Below are positions 54,780 to 63,255 of a DNA stretch of 64,000 bases, one piece after another. Each line of letters begins with the position of its first letter. The first letter of the stretch is position 1. The stretch lies in NCBI RefSeq assembly GCF_018408855.1, contig NZ_AP024325.1, positions 1,054,001 to 1,118,000 on the forward strand. Direction: 5' to 3'. The notes below the pieces were generated by a model that saw nothing but the letters and a program-made list of their open reading frames with translations, was not told the DNA's origin and did not search any database. The DNA is from Caballeronia sp. NK8. GTDB lineage: Bacteria > Pseudomonadota > Gammaproteobacteria > Burkholderiales > Burkholderiaceae. The position numbers and the translations under genes were made by a program.

Positions 54780-55904
54780 ATGGCGTCCCAGACCGAACTC
54801 AAGCGCTTCACATCCAATCTCGCCGACGAACTCGACAGCGCAGCCCTCTACGACACCCTTGCGCACGCCGAAAAGCAGGACGACAAGCGGCGCGTCTATG
54901 CGGAACTGGCCGCGGCGGAACGCCGCCACGCCGATATCTGGGCCGCGAAACTAAGAGCGAACGGCGTAGCGGTGCGAACACATCGCGTCGGTGCGAAGAC
55001 GCGGATCATGCGGGTGCTCGCGCGAGCGTTCGGCCGGGATTTCGTGCTGCGTTCCGTAGCCGCCAGCGAAATGGCCGATCGCGACAAATACGCGGAACAA
55101 CCCGATGCGGCGCAAATGTCGGCCGAAGAGCGTCATCACGCGGACATCGTGCAGGATGTGGTGAATCGCAACAAAGGCCTGAGCAAAGGCGGTGCGATCG
55201 CGGCGGCCGAATCGTGGCATCGCGGCGTAGCGTCGGGCAACGATTTGCGCGCCGCCGTGCTCGGCGCGAACGATGGTCTCGTCTCCAACTTCTGTCTGAT
55301 CATGGGTGTTGCGGGCGCGGGCAGTGAAAGCGGCACGATCCTTCTGACGGGGTTCGCCGGCCTGATAGCGGGCGCTGCGTCAATGGCGCTCGGCGAGTGG
55401 CTCTCCGTCACCAATGCGCGTGAGCTTGCACGCGCGCAGATCGCAAGGGAACGCGACGAGCTGGAGCACATGCCCGATGCCGAGCGTCACGAACTCGCGC
55501 TCATATATCAGGCGAAGGGCATGGACGCGGAACAGGCGCGCAGCGTCGCCGCCGAGATCATGCGTGACAAGGACAAGGCGCTCGATACCCTTACGCGCGA
55601 AGAGCTCGGTCTCGATCCTCGCGAACTGGGCGGCAATCCGTGGACGGCCGCGCTCGCGTCATTCATCACGTTCGCCATCGGCGCGTTCATTCCGGCTGTG
55701 GCGTTTCTATGGGCGAGCGGTACGCAAGGCATCGTGCAGTGCGTCGTGTTGAGCGGCCTCGGGCTTGCGGGCATCGGCATGTTCACGTCGCTCTTCAATG
55801 GCCGTGGCGCGCTGTTTTCTTCCGTGCGGCAAGTGCTGATCGGGATGGTCGCGGCGGGCTGCACATACGGCATCGGCAGTCTGCTGGGCGTATCGCTTTC
55901 CTGA
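54780..55904 (+). CDS. VIT1/CCC1-family iron/manganese transporter with rubrerythrin-like N-terminal domain
   Basis: The protein is 374 residues. The first ~150 residues are a helical rubrerythrin/ferritin-like domain with Glu/His metal-ligand pairs (ELAAAERRHADIW, SAEERHHADIVQ). The remainder is a VIT/CCC1 membrane domain, beginning LRAAVLGANDGLVSNF and containing GAASMALGEWLSV. This architecture matches MbfA-like proteins that export iron and protect against peroxide. AAGGTGA precedes the ATG. It sits between the two halves of the aromatic island with its own promoter region and need not share its function. Confidence 0.85.
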   Translation: MASQTELKRFTSNLADELDSAALYDTLAHAEKQDDKRRVYAELAAAERRHADIWAAKLRANGVAVRTHRVGAKTRIMRVLARAFGRDFVLRSVAASEMADRDKYAEQPDAAQMSAEERHHADIVQDVVNRNKGLSKGGAIAAAESWHRGVASGNDLRAAVLGANDGLVSNFCLIMGVAGAGSESGTILLTGFAGLIAGAASMALGEWLSVTNARELARAQIARERDELEHMPDAERHELALIYQAKGMDAEQARSVAAEIMRDKDKALDTLTREELGLDPRELGGNPWTAALASFITFAIGAFIPAVAFLWASGTQGIVQCVVLSGLGLAGIGMFTSLFNGRGALFSSVRQVLIGMVAAGCTYGIGSLLGVSLS

Positions 55905-55950
55905 GCGAAGCGCCGCGCTTCCGAACGCGCGGCACATCGCGTTCCGGTAG

Positions 55951-56943
55951 TCAGATCTTGAACGACTCGAAGGTCTCCGGCGCGAAGATTTCCTCAGGTT
56001 CGAGCAAGCGCTTCGACAAGCCCTGCTCGTATGAATAACGCAGGAACGTGCGCAGGTTCTCGCGATTTCTGTCGAGCCCATAAGGCCAGAAATCGTCGCC
56101 CATTTCCTTGCGCGTCGCTTCGACATGCGCGTTCAGCCACGGCAACATCGACTTCAGCGCGGCGGTCTCGTTGAGGTCCGCATACGTGCGACGTTGCGAT
56201 TCGATCAGTGCCTTATAGAGCGATTGCGCGGCCCAGCGATTCGCTTCGTAAACCTCGCGCCTCAGCACGACCGTGTGCATGATCGGGAACATCTTCGTGT
56301 CGCGGAAGTACTGACGTTCCACATCGATATAGTTTTCGAAGAGACGCTTCACGCGCCCCTTGCCGCTCACATACGACGACGGCATGCGCGCGGTATAGAG
56401 CGCATCGATTTCGCCATCGAGCAGCATCTGCGACAAGGTCTTGTCCGCACCGATCTGCTCGACGCGAATGTTCGAAGGCAGATCGAGCTTGAGCTTCTCC
56501 GGACGATTCGGCTCTTCTTCGCCGCCGGTGTAATACGTGACGCTATCCACGGGCACGCCGTAATGGTCCGACAGAATGCCGCGAATCCACACGGGTGCGG
56601 TCATCTGATACTCCGGATTGCCGATGCGCTTGCCGATCAGATCCTGCGGCTTCTCGATGCCCGAATCGGCATTGACGTAGATGCACGAATGACGGAAGAA
56701 GCGCGACGGAAACACCGGAATCGCGATGAATGGACGCGGCTCGCGAAAGCACGACATCGTGTACGACGACAGCGACATCTCCGACGCATCGAATTCGTGA
56801 TGACGCAGCATGCGGAAGAACGTTTCTTCCACCGGCATGTTCAGATAGTTGAGATCGATGCCGTCGGGCTGCACGCTGCCGTCCATCAATGCGCGCGTGC
56901 GGTCGTAATTCCAGCATCCGAAAGTGAGTCTCAGCTTGGACAA
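55951..56943 (-). CDS. 4,5-dihydroxyphthalate decarboxylase-like protein (copy 2)
   Basis: The protein is 330 residues, a paralogue of the gene at 44962-45951. Matching segments are KLRLTFGCWNYDRTRALMDG, EETFFRMLRHHEFDASEMS and FRHSCIYVNAD. The start is a TTG at 56943 with AGGAG about 7 bases upstream. The protein has no signal peptide. It is the last gene of the IclR-reductase-decarboxylase operon, 27 bases after the reductase. The two copies probably act on related but different aromatic acids. Confidence 0.82.
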   Translation of the reverse strand: MSKLRLTFGCWNYDRTRALMDGSVQPDGIDLNYLNMPVEETFFRMLRHHEFDASEMSLSSYTMSCFREPRPFIAIPVFPSRFFRHSCIYVNADSGIEKPQDLIGKRIGNPEYQMTAPVWIRGILSDHYGVPVDSVTYYTGGEEEPNRPEKLKLDLPSNIRVEQIGADKTLSQMLLDGEIDALYTARMPSSYVSGKGRVKRLFENYIDVERQYFRDTKMFPIMHTVVLRREVYEANRWAAQSLYKALIESQRRTYADLNETAALKSMLPWLNAHVEATRKEMGDDFWPYGLDRNRENLRTFLRYSYEQGLSKRLLEPEEIFAPETFESFKI

Positions 56944-56970
56944 GGTCTGCTCCTGGCAGCGTGTTGGGAT

Positions 56971-58011
56971 TCAATAGAACTGATCGAAGTGCACCTGCTC
57001 GAATGGCATTTTCAATGCAACGAGCGCGCGCTGGATCGCCGCACCCATCGCGGGCGGTCCGGCGAAGTAGATCTCCATGTCGCGCAGGTTCTCGCCGAAG
57101 AGCGTTTCCGCCACCGTGTGCACGAAGCCGACGTGGCCATCCCACACGGTTTCGCTATCGGGCGCGACATCGGACACGGCGGCCTGGAAATGCAGGCGCT
57201 CGGCCCATCCCGGCAACGCTTCGAGCATGTCGCGGCCGCACACGTCGCGCGGCGTGCGCCCGCCGTAGAGGAAATGCAGCTTGATATCGTCGAGCGCGGG
57301 ATCGGCCGCGACGCCGCGCGCGATCGAGATCATCGGCGCGAGACCCGATCCGCCCGCGATGCAGAGAATGTCGCGCTTCACGTCGCGACGCAGATAAGCC
57401 ATGCCATAAGGCCCGTCGATATCGACGCGCGTGCCGATATCGAGCGCATCGAACAGCACGCTTGTGCCCTGTCCGTTCGGCACGCGGCGAACCTGGAAAT
57501 GCAGTTCGCGCGGCTCAGCGATGCCATCGGCGATATTGCTCATCGAATACGCCCGCTGGCCGGTGACGCCGGGCAGCGTCAGCAACGCATACTGGCCCGG
57601 CTCGAACGGCATGTCGCCGGACAACGTGAAGCGGAATTCCTCGATGTCATGCGTGATCGCGCGGCGCTCCGTGAGCGTGCCGCTCACGGAGCGCGGCACA
57701 TGTTTCGGCGCGTAGTGCGCGGAAGGACGCATCTTGATGGTGCAATCGCCGCGCGGCGCGCTCTGGCAGCCGAGATAACGCCTGCGCTCGCGATCCTTCG
57801 CGGTCCAGCCCGGCGCGTCGGGCCACACGACATCCACTTCCCCTTCGATCAGTTCGAACTTGCAGTTGCCGCATGCGCCGACATTGCATTCGTATGGAAA
57901 CGCGATGCCCGCACGCAGGGCCGAGCGCAGCATCACATCGCCGGCCTCGCATTCGAAGGATTGATCGGTTGCTGCGAGCGTGATGCGATGTGCGTGGCCG
58001 TCCGAATGCAT
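56971..58011 (-). CDS. Oxygenase reductase with N-terminal 2Fe-2S, FAD and NAD domains
   Basis: The protein is 346 residues. A plant-type 2Fe-2S domain comes first (C42, C47, C50 in ECNVGACGNCKFELIEG, then Cys near 82 in YLGCQS). The FAD domain (QRAYSMSNI) and NAD domain (LCIAGGSGLAPMISIA) follow. This order (BenC/XylZ/phenol hydroxylase type) is the reverse of the VanB-type gene at 53661. It would serve a second oxygenase not seen in the window. A GGTGG site supports the ATG at 58011; 58029 is an alternative start. It lies 26 bases after IclR. Confidence 0.87.
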   Translation of the reverse strand: MHSDGHAHRITLAATDQSFECEAGDVMLRSALRAGIAFPYECNVGACGNCKFELIEGEVDVVWPDAPGWTAKDRERRRYLGCQSAPRGDCTIKMRPSAHYAPKHVPRSVSGTLTERRAITHDIEEFRFTLSGDMPFEPGQYALLTLPGVTGQRAYSMSNIADGIAEPRELHFQVRRVPNGQGTSVLFDALDIGTRVDIDGPYGMAYLRRDVKRDILCIAGGSGLAPMISIARGVAADPALDDIKLHFLYGGRTPRDVCGRDMLEALPGWAERLHFQAAVSDVAPDSETVWDGHVGFVHTVAETLFGENLRDMEIYFAGPPAMGAAIQRALVALKMPFEQVHFDQFY

Positions 58012-58037
58012 GAATCCACCTTGTTTCAAGAGTTATT

Positions 58038-58853
58038 TCATAGCGGCCTGTGGAATCCGAGGGTTGCGGAAATGCCTTCGGCCGCCGTAAGCAAATGCGG
58101 CACCGCTGCGCGCAGCGCCTTTTTCGTGAGCCGTTGCGCCGGCCCGCCTATACCCACCGCGGCCACCACGTTGCCCGAGATATCGCGCACGGGCGCCGCG
58201 ATGCCGCGCATGCCGACCTCCGACTCTTCGTCGTCGATCGAATAGCCGTCGCGGCGCGCCGCGTCCAGCGTCTTCAGGAACACCTGCGTGTCGGTGTTGG
58301 TCTTCGGCGTGCGCGCAACGAGCCCTTCTTTCAGCACACGCGATACGACGTCCGGCGTGCGCGCCGCGAGCAGCACATGACCTTCGGCGGTGCAGAACGC
58401 GGGCTTGCGCACGCCGATATACGAACGCATGCGGATCGCCTGATCGCTCTCGAGATTGAACAGGTACACGATGCTCGTGTCGTCCAGCACCGCGAGATGC
58501 ACGGTTTCGTCGGTGTGCTCGCGTAGCACGTGCAGAAACGGCACCGCCTGCTTCGCGACATCGAAGCGCCGCCGCACGAGCGCGCCCAGCGTGAACAACT
58601 GAATGCCCAGGCGATAGCGCCCGTTATCCGCGTTCTGCTCCAGCATGCCCTCGGACAGCAATGCGCTCGCGAGCCGGTGCGCCGTGCTCTTCGCGATGCC
58701 CATGCGTTTCGCGAGCACGCTGATGCCCAATTCCGGCTCGTGCTCCGAGAACACCTTCAACAACTGGAGCGCCGCGGTCACGGACGACAGCCGCTGCGGT
58801 CCCTCCTCTTTCTCCTGCGCCTTTGCTTCGCCCTGCCCTACTTCTGATTTCAT
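58038..58853 (-). CDS. IclR family transcriptional regulator
   Basis: The protein is 271 residues. A winged helix-turn-helix (about 20-80) contains LGISVLAKRMGIAKSTAHRLAS. The effector domain (about 100-265) shows AFCTAEGHVLLA and the conserved GMRGIAAPVRDISGNVVAAV. IclR regulators often control aromatic-acid pathways. The start at 58853 has GTGGAG about 9 bases upstream. It heads an operon with the reductase and decarboxylase. A repeat at 58890-58906 is its likely own operator. Confidence 0.9.
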   Translation of the reverse strand: MKSEVGQGEAKAQEKEEGPQRLSSVTAALQLLKVFSEHEPELGISVLAKRMGIAKSTAHRLASALLSEGMLEQNADNGRYRLGIQLFTLGALVRRRFDVAKQAVPFLHVLREHTDETVHLAVLDDTSIVYLFNLESDQAIRMRSYIGVRKPAFCTAEGHVLLAARTPDVVSRVLKEGLVARTPKTNTDTQVFLKTLDAARRDGYSIDDEESEVGMRGIAAPVRDISGNVVAAVGIGGPAQRLTKKALRAAVPHLLTAAEGISATLGFHRPL

Positions 58854-58889
58854 CGAAATATACTCCACGAAATACTTAAATGGAATAGC

Positions 58890-58906
58890 GTTCCGCATAT
58901 AGGAAC
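58890..58906. promoter_or_regulatory. Candidate IclR operator at its own promoter
   Basis: GTTCC-GCATATA-GGAAC is a perfect 5-7-5 inverted repeat, extended to 7-base arms at 58888-58908 (GCGTTCC/GGAACGC). It lies 37 bases before the IclR start. The same layout recurs at 59069-59085 and 60491-60507. Confidence 0.6.
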
Positions 58907-59016
58907 GCATGGATCAGCGAATGCGTCCGTCCAATCGCCTGTATCGCGATGCGAAAACCGACAGATCGAGCGATACCGATGCGGAATAACCCTGACTGCC
59001 TTTCGTTCCGCTTGAC

Positions 59017-59028
59017 TTAGGGACCTAA
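59017..59028. promoter_or_regulatory. Candidate MarR operator between IclR and the porin
   Basis: TTAGGGACCTAA is a 12-base near-palindrome, one base different from the site at 51659-51670. It lies in the 438-base gap between divergent IclR and porin genes. It suggests the MarR protein also acts on this second half of the island. Confidence 0.45.
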
Positions 59029-59068
59029 ACAAAGCGAAACTCAATTCGTCCCATTTTAACAGACCGTC

Positions 59069-59085
59069 GTTCTGTATAGCGGAAC
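59069..59085. promoter_or_regulatory. Second candidate IclR operator
   Basis: GTTCT-GTATAGC-GGAAC has the same 5-7-5 layout as the site at 58890, with one mismatch in the arms. It lies 207 bases before the porin start and 216 bases before the divergent IclR start. Confidence 0.5.
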
Positions 59086-59291
59086 GAAATGAAGATCTGC
59101 GGATTTCCTCGGCCGGGCGGCCAACAGAAGTAACCGAACATTCGTTAAAAGAAATAGCTCCCGAGAGTGCTCATGACGCACTTACGGTTAGGCATCCGTA
59201 TCAATGTGCAATCAACTTCAAAAGATTTCGCAACACAGCATCCCGGTTCGCACGAAACCGGCATCACTATGAAACAAGGGACGGAGACCCC

Positions 59292-60428
59292 ATGAAAAAG
59301 TCAGCGTTGTTTATCGCACTTCCCATGCTGGCCGGCGCCGGCGTGGCGCATGCGCAGAGTTCGGTCACGTTGTACGGCCTGCTCGACGCCGGTCTGGTCT
59401 ATATCAACAACCAGTCGGGCCACTCGAACATCGAGACGGTGACGGGACAGACCAACGGCAGCCGCTGGGGCATGCGCGGTTCCGAAGATCTCGGCGGCGG
59501 CATGAAGGCGATTTTCACGCTCGAAAACGGTTTCGATACCTCCAACGGAAAGCTGCTGCAGGGCGGCCGCGAATTCGGCCGGCAAGCGTTCGTCGGCCTG
59601 TCGAGCCCGTACGGCACGGTCACGCTCGGCCGCCAGTACGATCCGATGACCGAATGGATCGGCGAGATCGCGGCGACCTCGCTGTGGGCTTGGGTCGGCA
59701 CGCACCCGGGCGACTTCGATAACCTGAACTCGAACTTCCGCGTCAACAACGCGGTGAAGTACATGTCGCCGAATATGTACGGCCTGCGCCTGTCGGGGAT
59801 CTTCGCGCCGGGCGGCGTCGCGGGCAACTTCGCGTCGAATCGCATCTACACGCTCGCGGCCTCGTATGTGAATGGACCGATCTCGGCCGCGATCGCTTAT
59901 GACAACGTGAACAACCCGTCGGTCTCCGCGTATGACGGCACCGTGAATCCCGGCCAGCCCGGCTACACGTCGCCGGGCAAGAGCCCTGTATATAGCGGCT
60001 ATGCATCGGCGAATTCGGTCGAGATTTTCGGCGCGGGCATTTCCTACAGCTTCGGTTCGGGCAAGATCGGCTTCGTGTACACCAACACGCGCTTCAACGA
60101 CATCCTGCGCACGCCGACCACGCCTAACACCGGCAAGGCCACCTTCAACAGCTACGAAATCAATGCGCGCTGGTACGTGATTCCGTCGCTTCAACTCGCC
60201 GCTTCCTTCGACTACACGAAGGCCGAATCGGCGAAATACGAACAAGTGGATGTCGGGCCCGACTATTTCATCTCCAAACGCACCGACCTGAATCTGGTCG
60301 GCGTCTGGCAGCACGCATCGGGCATCGATTCGACGGGCAAGCCCGCCGTCGCGGCGATCGGCTCGCTCGGCCAGTCGACGACGCCGAACCAGGTGGCGGT
60401 CAAGCTCTCGCTGCGTCACCGCTTCTGA
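59292..60428 (+). CDS. Gram-negative porin (Burkholderia type)
   Basis: The protein is 378 residues. A signal peptide (about 1-21, ending GVAHA) precedes QSSVTLYGLLDAGLVYI, the usual first strand of beta-proteobacterial general porins. Other family segments are SRWGMRGSEDLGGGMKAIF and GTVTLGRQYDP. The chain ends in SLRHRF, the C-terminal Phe needed for outer-membrane insertion. It forms a trimeric channel and probably admits the substrate of the downstream ABC importer. GGGACGGAG precedes the ATG. Confidence 0.92.
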   Translation: MKKSALFIALPMLAGAGVAHAQSSVTLYGLLDAGLVYINNQSGHSNIETVTGQTNGSRWGMRGSEDLGGGMKAIFTLENGFDTSNGKLLQGGREFGRQAFVGLSSPYGTVTLGRQYDPMTEWIGEIAATSLWAWVGTHPGDFDNLNSNFRVNNAVKYMSPNMYGLRLSGIFAPGGVAGNFASNRIYTLAASYVNGPISAAIAYDNVNNPSVSAYDGTVNPGQPGYTSPGKSPVYSGYASANSVEIFGAGISYSFGSGKIGFVYTNTRFNDILRTPTTPNTGKATFNSYEINARWYVIPSLQLAASFDYTKAESAKYEQVDVGPDYFISKRTDLNLVGVWQHASGIDSTGKPAVAAIGSLGQSTTPNQVAVKLSLRHRF

Positions 60429-60490
60429 ACGCGTTTGCATTGACAGCGCGATTTCGTCGATGCTAATGTTGTTCCATACAACGACACGTT

Positions 60491-60507
60491 GTTCCATATA
60501 AAGGAAC
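60491..60507. promoter_or_regulatory. Candidate IclR operator upstream of the ABC importer operon
   Basis: GTTCC-ATATAAA-GGAAC is a perfect 5-7-5 inverted repeat, extended to 7-base arms at 60489-60509 (TTGTTCC/GGAACAA). A direct half-copy TTGTTCCATA lies at 60469-60478. The site lies 18 bases before the GTG of the solute-binding protein, which would let it block transcription. Confidence 0.6.
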
Positions 60508-60525
60508 AACAGAAGGAGATACGTA

Positions 60526-61566
60526 GTGAAAGGAGTCAGAGTATGGGGCGCGGCGCTCGTTGCGTGCGTCGTGTCGGGATCGGGGGCCGCGCTTGCCGCC
60601 GATCTGACGACGGTACGCGTGGGCATCGCCAACGCGAGCAGCGACGTGGCGTTCTTCATCGCCGAGAAGAAAGGCTACTTCCGCCAGGAAGGCCTCGACG
60701 CGAAGTTCATTCCGTTCGACTCCGGCGCGAAGATGGTCGCGCCGCTCGGTGCGGGGCAGCTCGATGTCGCGGGCGGCTCGCCTTCCGCGGGGCTGTACAA
60801 CGCGGTGGTGCGCGGCATCGGCATCAAGATCGTGGCCGATAAAGGGTCGACGCCGCCGGGATACGGCTATCAGCCGCTGCTGGTGCGCGCCGATCTCGTC
60901 GCGAATGGCCGCTACAAGTCGCTCGCCGATCTGAAGGGCATGAAAGTCGCGGGCAGCGCAACGGGCAGCGCATCCACCTCGACGATGAACGAAGCGCTCA
61001 AGAAAGCCGGCCTAAAGACGAGCGATGTCGAGCGCATCTATCTTTCCTTTCCGCAGCACGTGATGGCGCTGCAGAACAAGGCCGTCGACGCCGCGCTGAC
61101 GACCGAGCCCTCCGCCACCGAAGCCGTCAGGCGCGGCGCCGCAGTGCGCGTGATCGGCGACGATCAAATCTATCCGGATCATCAGCTCGCGGTCGTGCTC
61201 TATTCGACCGTCTTCATCAAGGATCATCCGCAGGCGGCGAAGGCCTTCATGCGCGCGTATATCCGCGCGGTCCGCGACTATAACAATGCACTATTGAACG
61301 GCAAGATCGCGGGACCGAATGCAGCGGAAGTGATCTCGATTCTCAACGAATACACGCCGATCAAGGACCCCAACACCTACCGCACGATCGTGCCGCAGGG
61401 CACGAATCCGGACGGCAAGCTCAACGTCGCGAGCCTGGAGAACGATCTCGCGTTCTTCAAGAGCGAAGGCGTCGTGAAGGGCAACGTGACGGTCACGCAA
61501 GTGCTCGACACGTCGTTTGCGGAGAACGCCGTGAAAGAACTCGGCCCATACAAACCGCTCAAGTAA
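60526..61566 (+). CDS. ABC transporter substrate-binding protein (NitT/TauT, NMT1/THI5-like)
   Basis: The protein is 346 residues. It starts at a GTG with AGAAGGAGAT upstream. The signal peptide (about 1-25) ends at ALAADL. The binding domain resembles SsuA/TauA and nitrate/aromatic-acid binding proteins: SSDVAFFIAEKKGYFRQEGL and GAGQLDVAGGSPSAGLYNAV. It delivers a small sulfonate, aromatic carboxylate or similar anion to the ATPase and permease that follow. The ligand is unknown, but context favours an aromatic acid. Confidence 0.9.
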   Translation: MKGVRVWGAALVACVVSGSGAALAADLTTVRVGIANASSDVAFFIAEKKGYFRQEGLDAKFIPFDSGAKMVAPLGAGQLDVAGGSPSAGLYNAVVRGIGIKIVADKGSTPPGYGYQPLLVRADLVANGRYKSLADLKGMKVAGSATGSASTSTMNEALKKAGLKTSDVERIYLSFPQHVMALQNKAVDAALTTEPSATEAVRRGAAVRVIGDDQIYPDHQLAVVLYSTVFIKDHPQAAKAFMRAYIRAVRDYNNALLNGKIAGPNAAEVISILNEYTPIKDPNTYRTIVPQGTNPDGKLNVASLENDLAFFKSEGVVKGNVTVTQVLDTSFAENAVKELGPYKPLK

Positions 61567-61575
61567 GGAACCGGC

Positions 61576-62400
61576 ATGTCCATCCCCTCTCTTTCCGATG
61601 ACGCGCCAGTCAAGATCCGTCTGCGCAATCTGACCAAGACGTTTCAATCGGGCGGCGGCACGGTGACCGCGCTCGACAACATGTCGCTCGATATTCCCAC
61701 GGGCTGCTTCTTCATGATCGTCGGCCCGAGCGGCTGCGGCAAGTCCACGCTGCTGCGCATGCTCGCGAATCTCGACGAACCGACGAGCGGCACCGTCGAG
61801 ATCAGCGCGCCCGCCGAGAATCGCCCGAGCAATTCGATGGTGTTCCAGGGCGATTCCCTGTTCCCGTGGATGACGGTATGGGACAACGCCGCCTACGGTC
61901 TCACGTTGCGCGGCGTACCCAAGGCGCAGATCCGCGAAGTGGTCGGGCATTACCTGAGCCGCACTGGTCTCACGCGCTTCGCGAAGGCTTATCCGCATCA
62001 ACTGTCGGGCGGCATGCGTCAGCGCGTTTCGATCGCGCGCGCGTTCGCGAACGACCCCGACATTCTGCTGATGGACGAACCCTTCTCCGCACTCGACGAA
62101 CAGAACAAGGTGCTGTTGCAGGAAGAACTGCTGCGCATCTGGGAAGAGACGCGCAAGACCGTGCTCTTCATCACGCACAGCGTCGATGAAGCGGTGACGC
62201 TCGGCGATCGCGTGATGATCATGACGGCGCAGCCGGGCACGGCGAAACAGATCGTCGATGTGCCGTTCGAACGTCCGCGCTCGGTGCTCGAACTGCGTTC
62301 GCGGCCCGAGTACGGCGAGTTCGTCTATTCCATCTGGGGGCAACTGCGCGAGGAAGTTCAGCGCGCCCGTTCACGCGACCTTGGCGAGATTCACGCATGA
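61576..62400 (+). CDS. ABC transporter ATP-binding protein (NitT/TauT type)
   Basis: The protein is 274 residues. Walker A is GPSGCGKST at 50-58. The signature is LSGGMRQR near 143 and Walker B is ILLMDEPF near 163, followed by the H-loop in FITHSVDEAV. It energises the importer formed with the binding protein and the permease. Its last four bases overlap the permease start (ATGA). It lies 9 bases after the binding-protein gene. Confidence 0.95.
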   Translation: MSIPSLSDDAPVKIRLRNLTKTFQSGGGTVTALDNMSLDIPTGCFFMIVGPSGCGKSTLLRMLANLDEPTSGTVEISAPAENRPSNSMVFQGDSLFPWMTVWDNAAYGLTLRGVPKAQIREVVGHYLSRTGLTRFAKAYPHQLSGGMRQRVSIARAFANDPDILLMDEPFSALDEQNKVLLQEELLRIWEETRKTVLFITHSVDEAVTLGDRVMIMTAQPGTAKQIVDVPFERPRSVLELRSRPEYGEFVYSIWGQLREEVQRARSRDLGEIHA

Positions 62401-63230
62401 AAACCGCGCAAAAACTGACCGCACCGGCGATGCAATACACGTCATCCTCTTCCCGTCTCAAGCGCTTGTTCTCGGGCAATAGCCGCGACCGCATGATCAG
62501 CATCGCATCGCCGGTCGTGCTGCTGATTATCTGGCAGATCCTCGCGGAGACGGGCGTGATCGACGAGCGCTTCTTTCCCGCGCCATCGAAAGTGTTCGGC
62601 ACTTTCATCGCGCTCGTCAACGACGGCTCGCTATGGGACAACACCTGGGCCACGCTGCAGCGTCTCTTCTGGGGCACGCTCGCGGGCGGCATTCCGGCGC
62701 TGATCCTCGGCGTGGCGATCGGTCTGTCGCGGCCGCTGCGCGCCGTGTTCGACCCGCTCATCGCAGCAACCTATCCGGTGCCGAAAAGCGCGATCTTTCC
62801 GCTGCTGCTGCTGATCTGCGGACTCGGCGAAGCATCGAAGATCGTGATGGTCGCGATTGGCGTGTTCTTCCCCGTGCTCATCAATACCGCTACGGGCGTG
62901 CTAGAAATCAACAAGATCTATCTTGATGTGGGCCGCAACTTCCGCGCGAGCCGCTGGCAAGTGTTTCGCACCATCGCACTGCCGGGCGCCGTGCCGCACA
63001 TCATGAGCGGCATCAAGCTCGGCATCGGTCTCGGTCTGATGCTGATCGCCATCGCGGAAATGATCGGTTCGAAGAGCGGCCTCGGCTACATGATCTGGAA
63101 TGCGTGGGAGCTGCTGTCCGTAGAACAGATGTACGTCGGCTTGCTCGTGATCGCCGCGCTCGGCTATCTCATCTCGGTCGTGCTGACCGAGCTGGAGCGC
63201 AAGCTGATTCCGTGGAAGTCCTCGCGTTGA
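62397..63230 (+). CDS. ABC transporter permease (NitT/TauT type)
   Basis: The protein is 277 residues with about six membrane segments. The conserved cytoplasmic EAA-like loop, NFRASRWQVFRTIALPGAVP, lies near 178-197 and contacts the ATPase. GAASS-type importers of this class take up sulfonates, nitrate or aromatic acids. The start overlaps the ATPase stop by four bases. An aldolase-like gene follows after 25 bases, so catabolism and uptake seem joined in one operon. Confidence 0.93.
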   Translation: MKTAQKLTAPAMQYTSSSSRLKRLFSGNSRDRMISIASPVVLLIIWQILAETGVIDERFFPAPSKVFGTFIALVNDGSLWDNTWATLQRLFWGTLAGGIPALILGVAIGLSRPLRAVFDPLIAATYPVPKSAIFPLLLLICGLGEASKIVMVAIGVFFPVLINTATGVLEINKIYLDVGRNFRASRWQVFRTIALPGAVPHIMSGIKLGIGLGLMLIAIAEMIGSKSGLGYMIWNAWELLSVEQMYVGLLVIAALGYLISVVLTELERKLIPWKSSR

Positions 63231-63255
63231 ACGCGCCTCATCATTACGTCACGTC

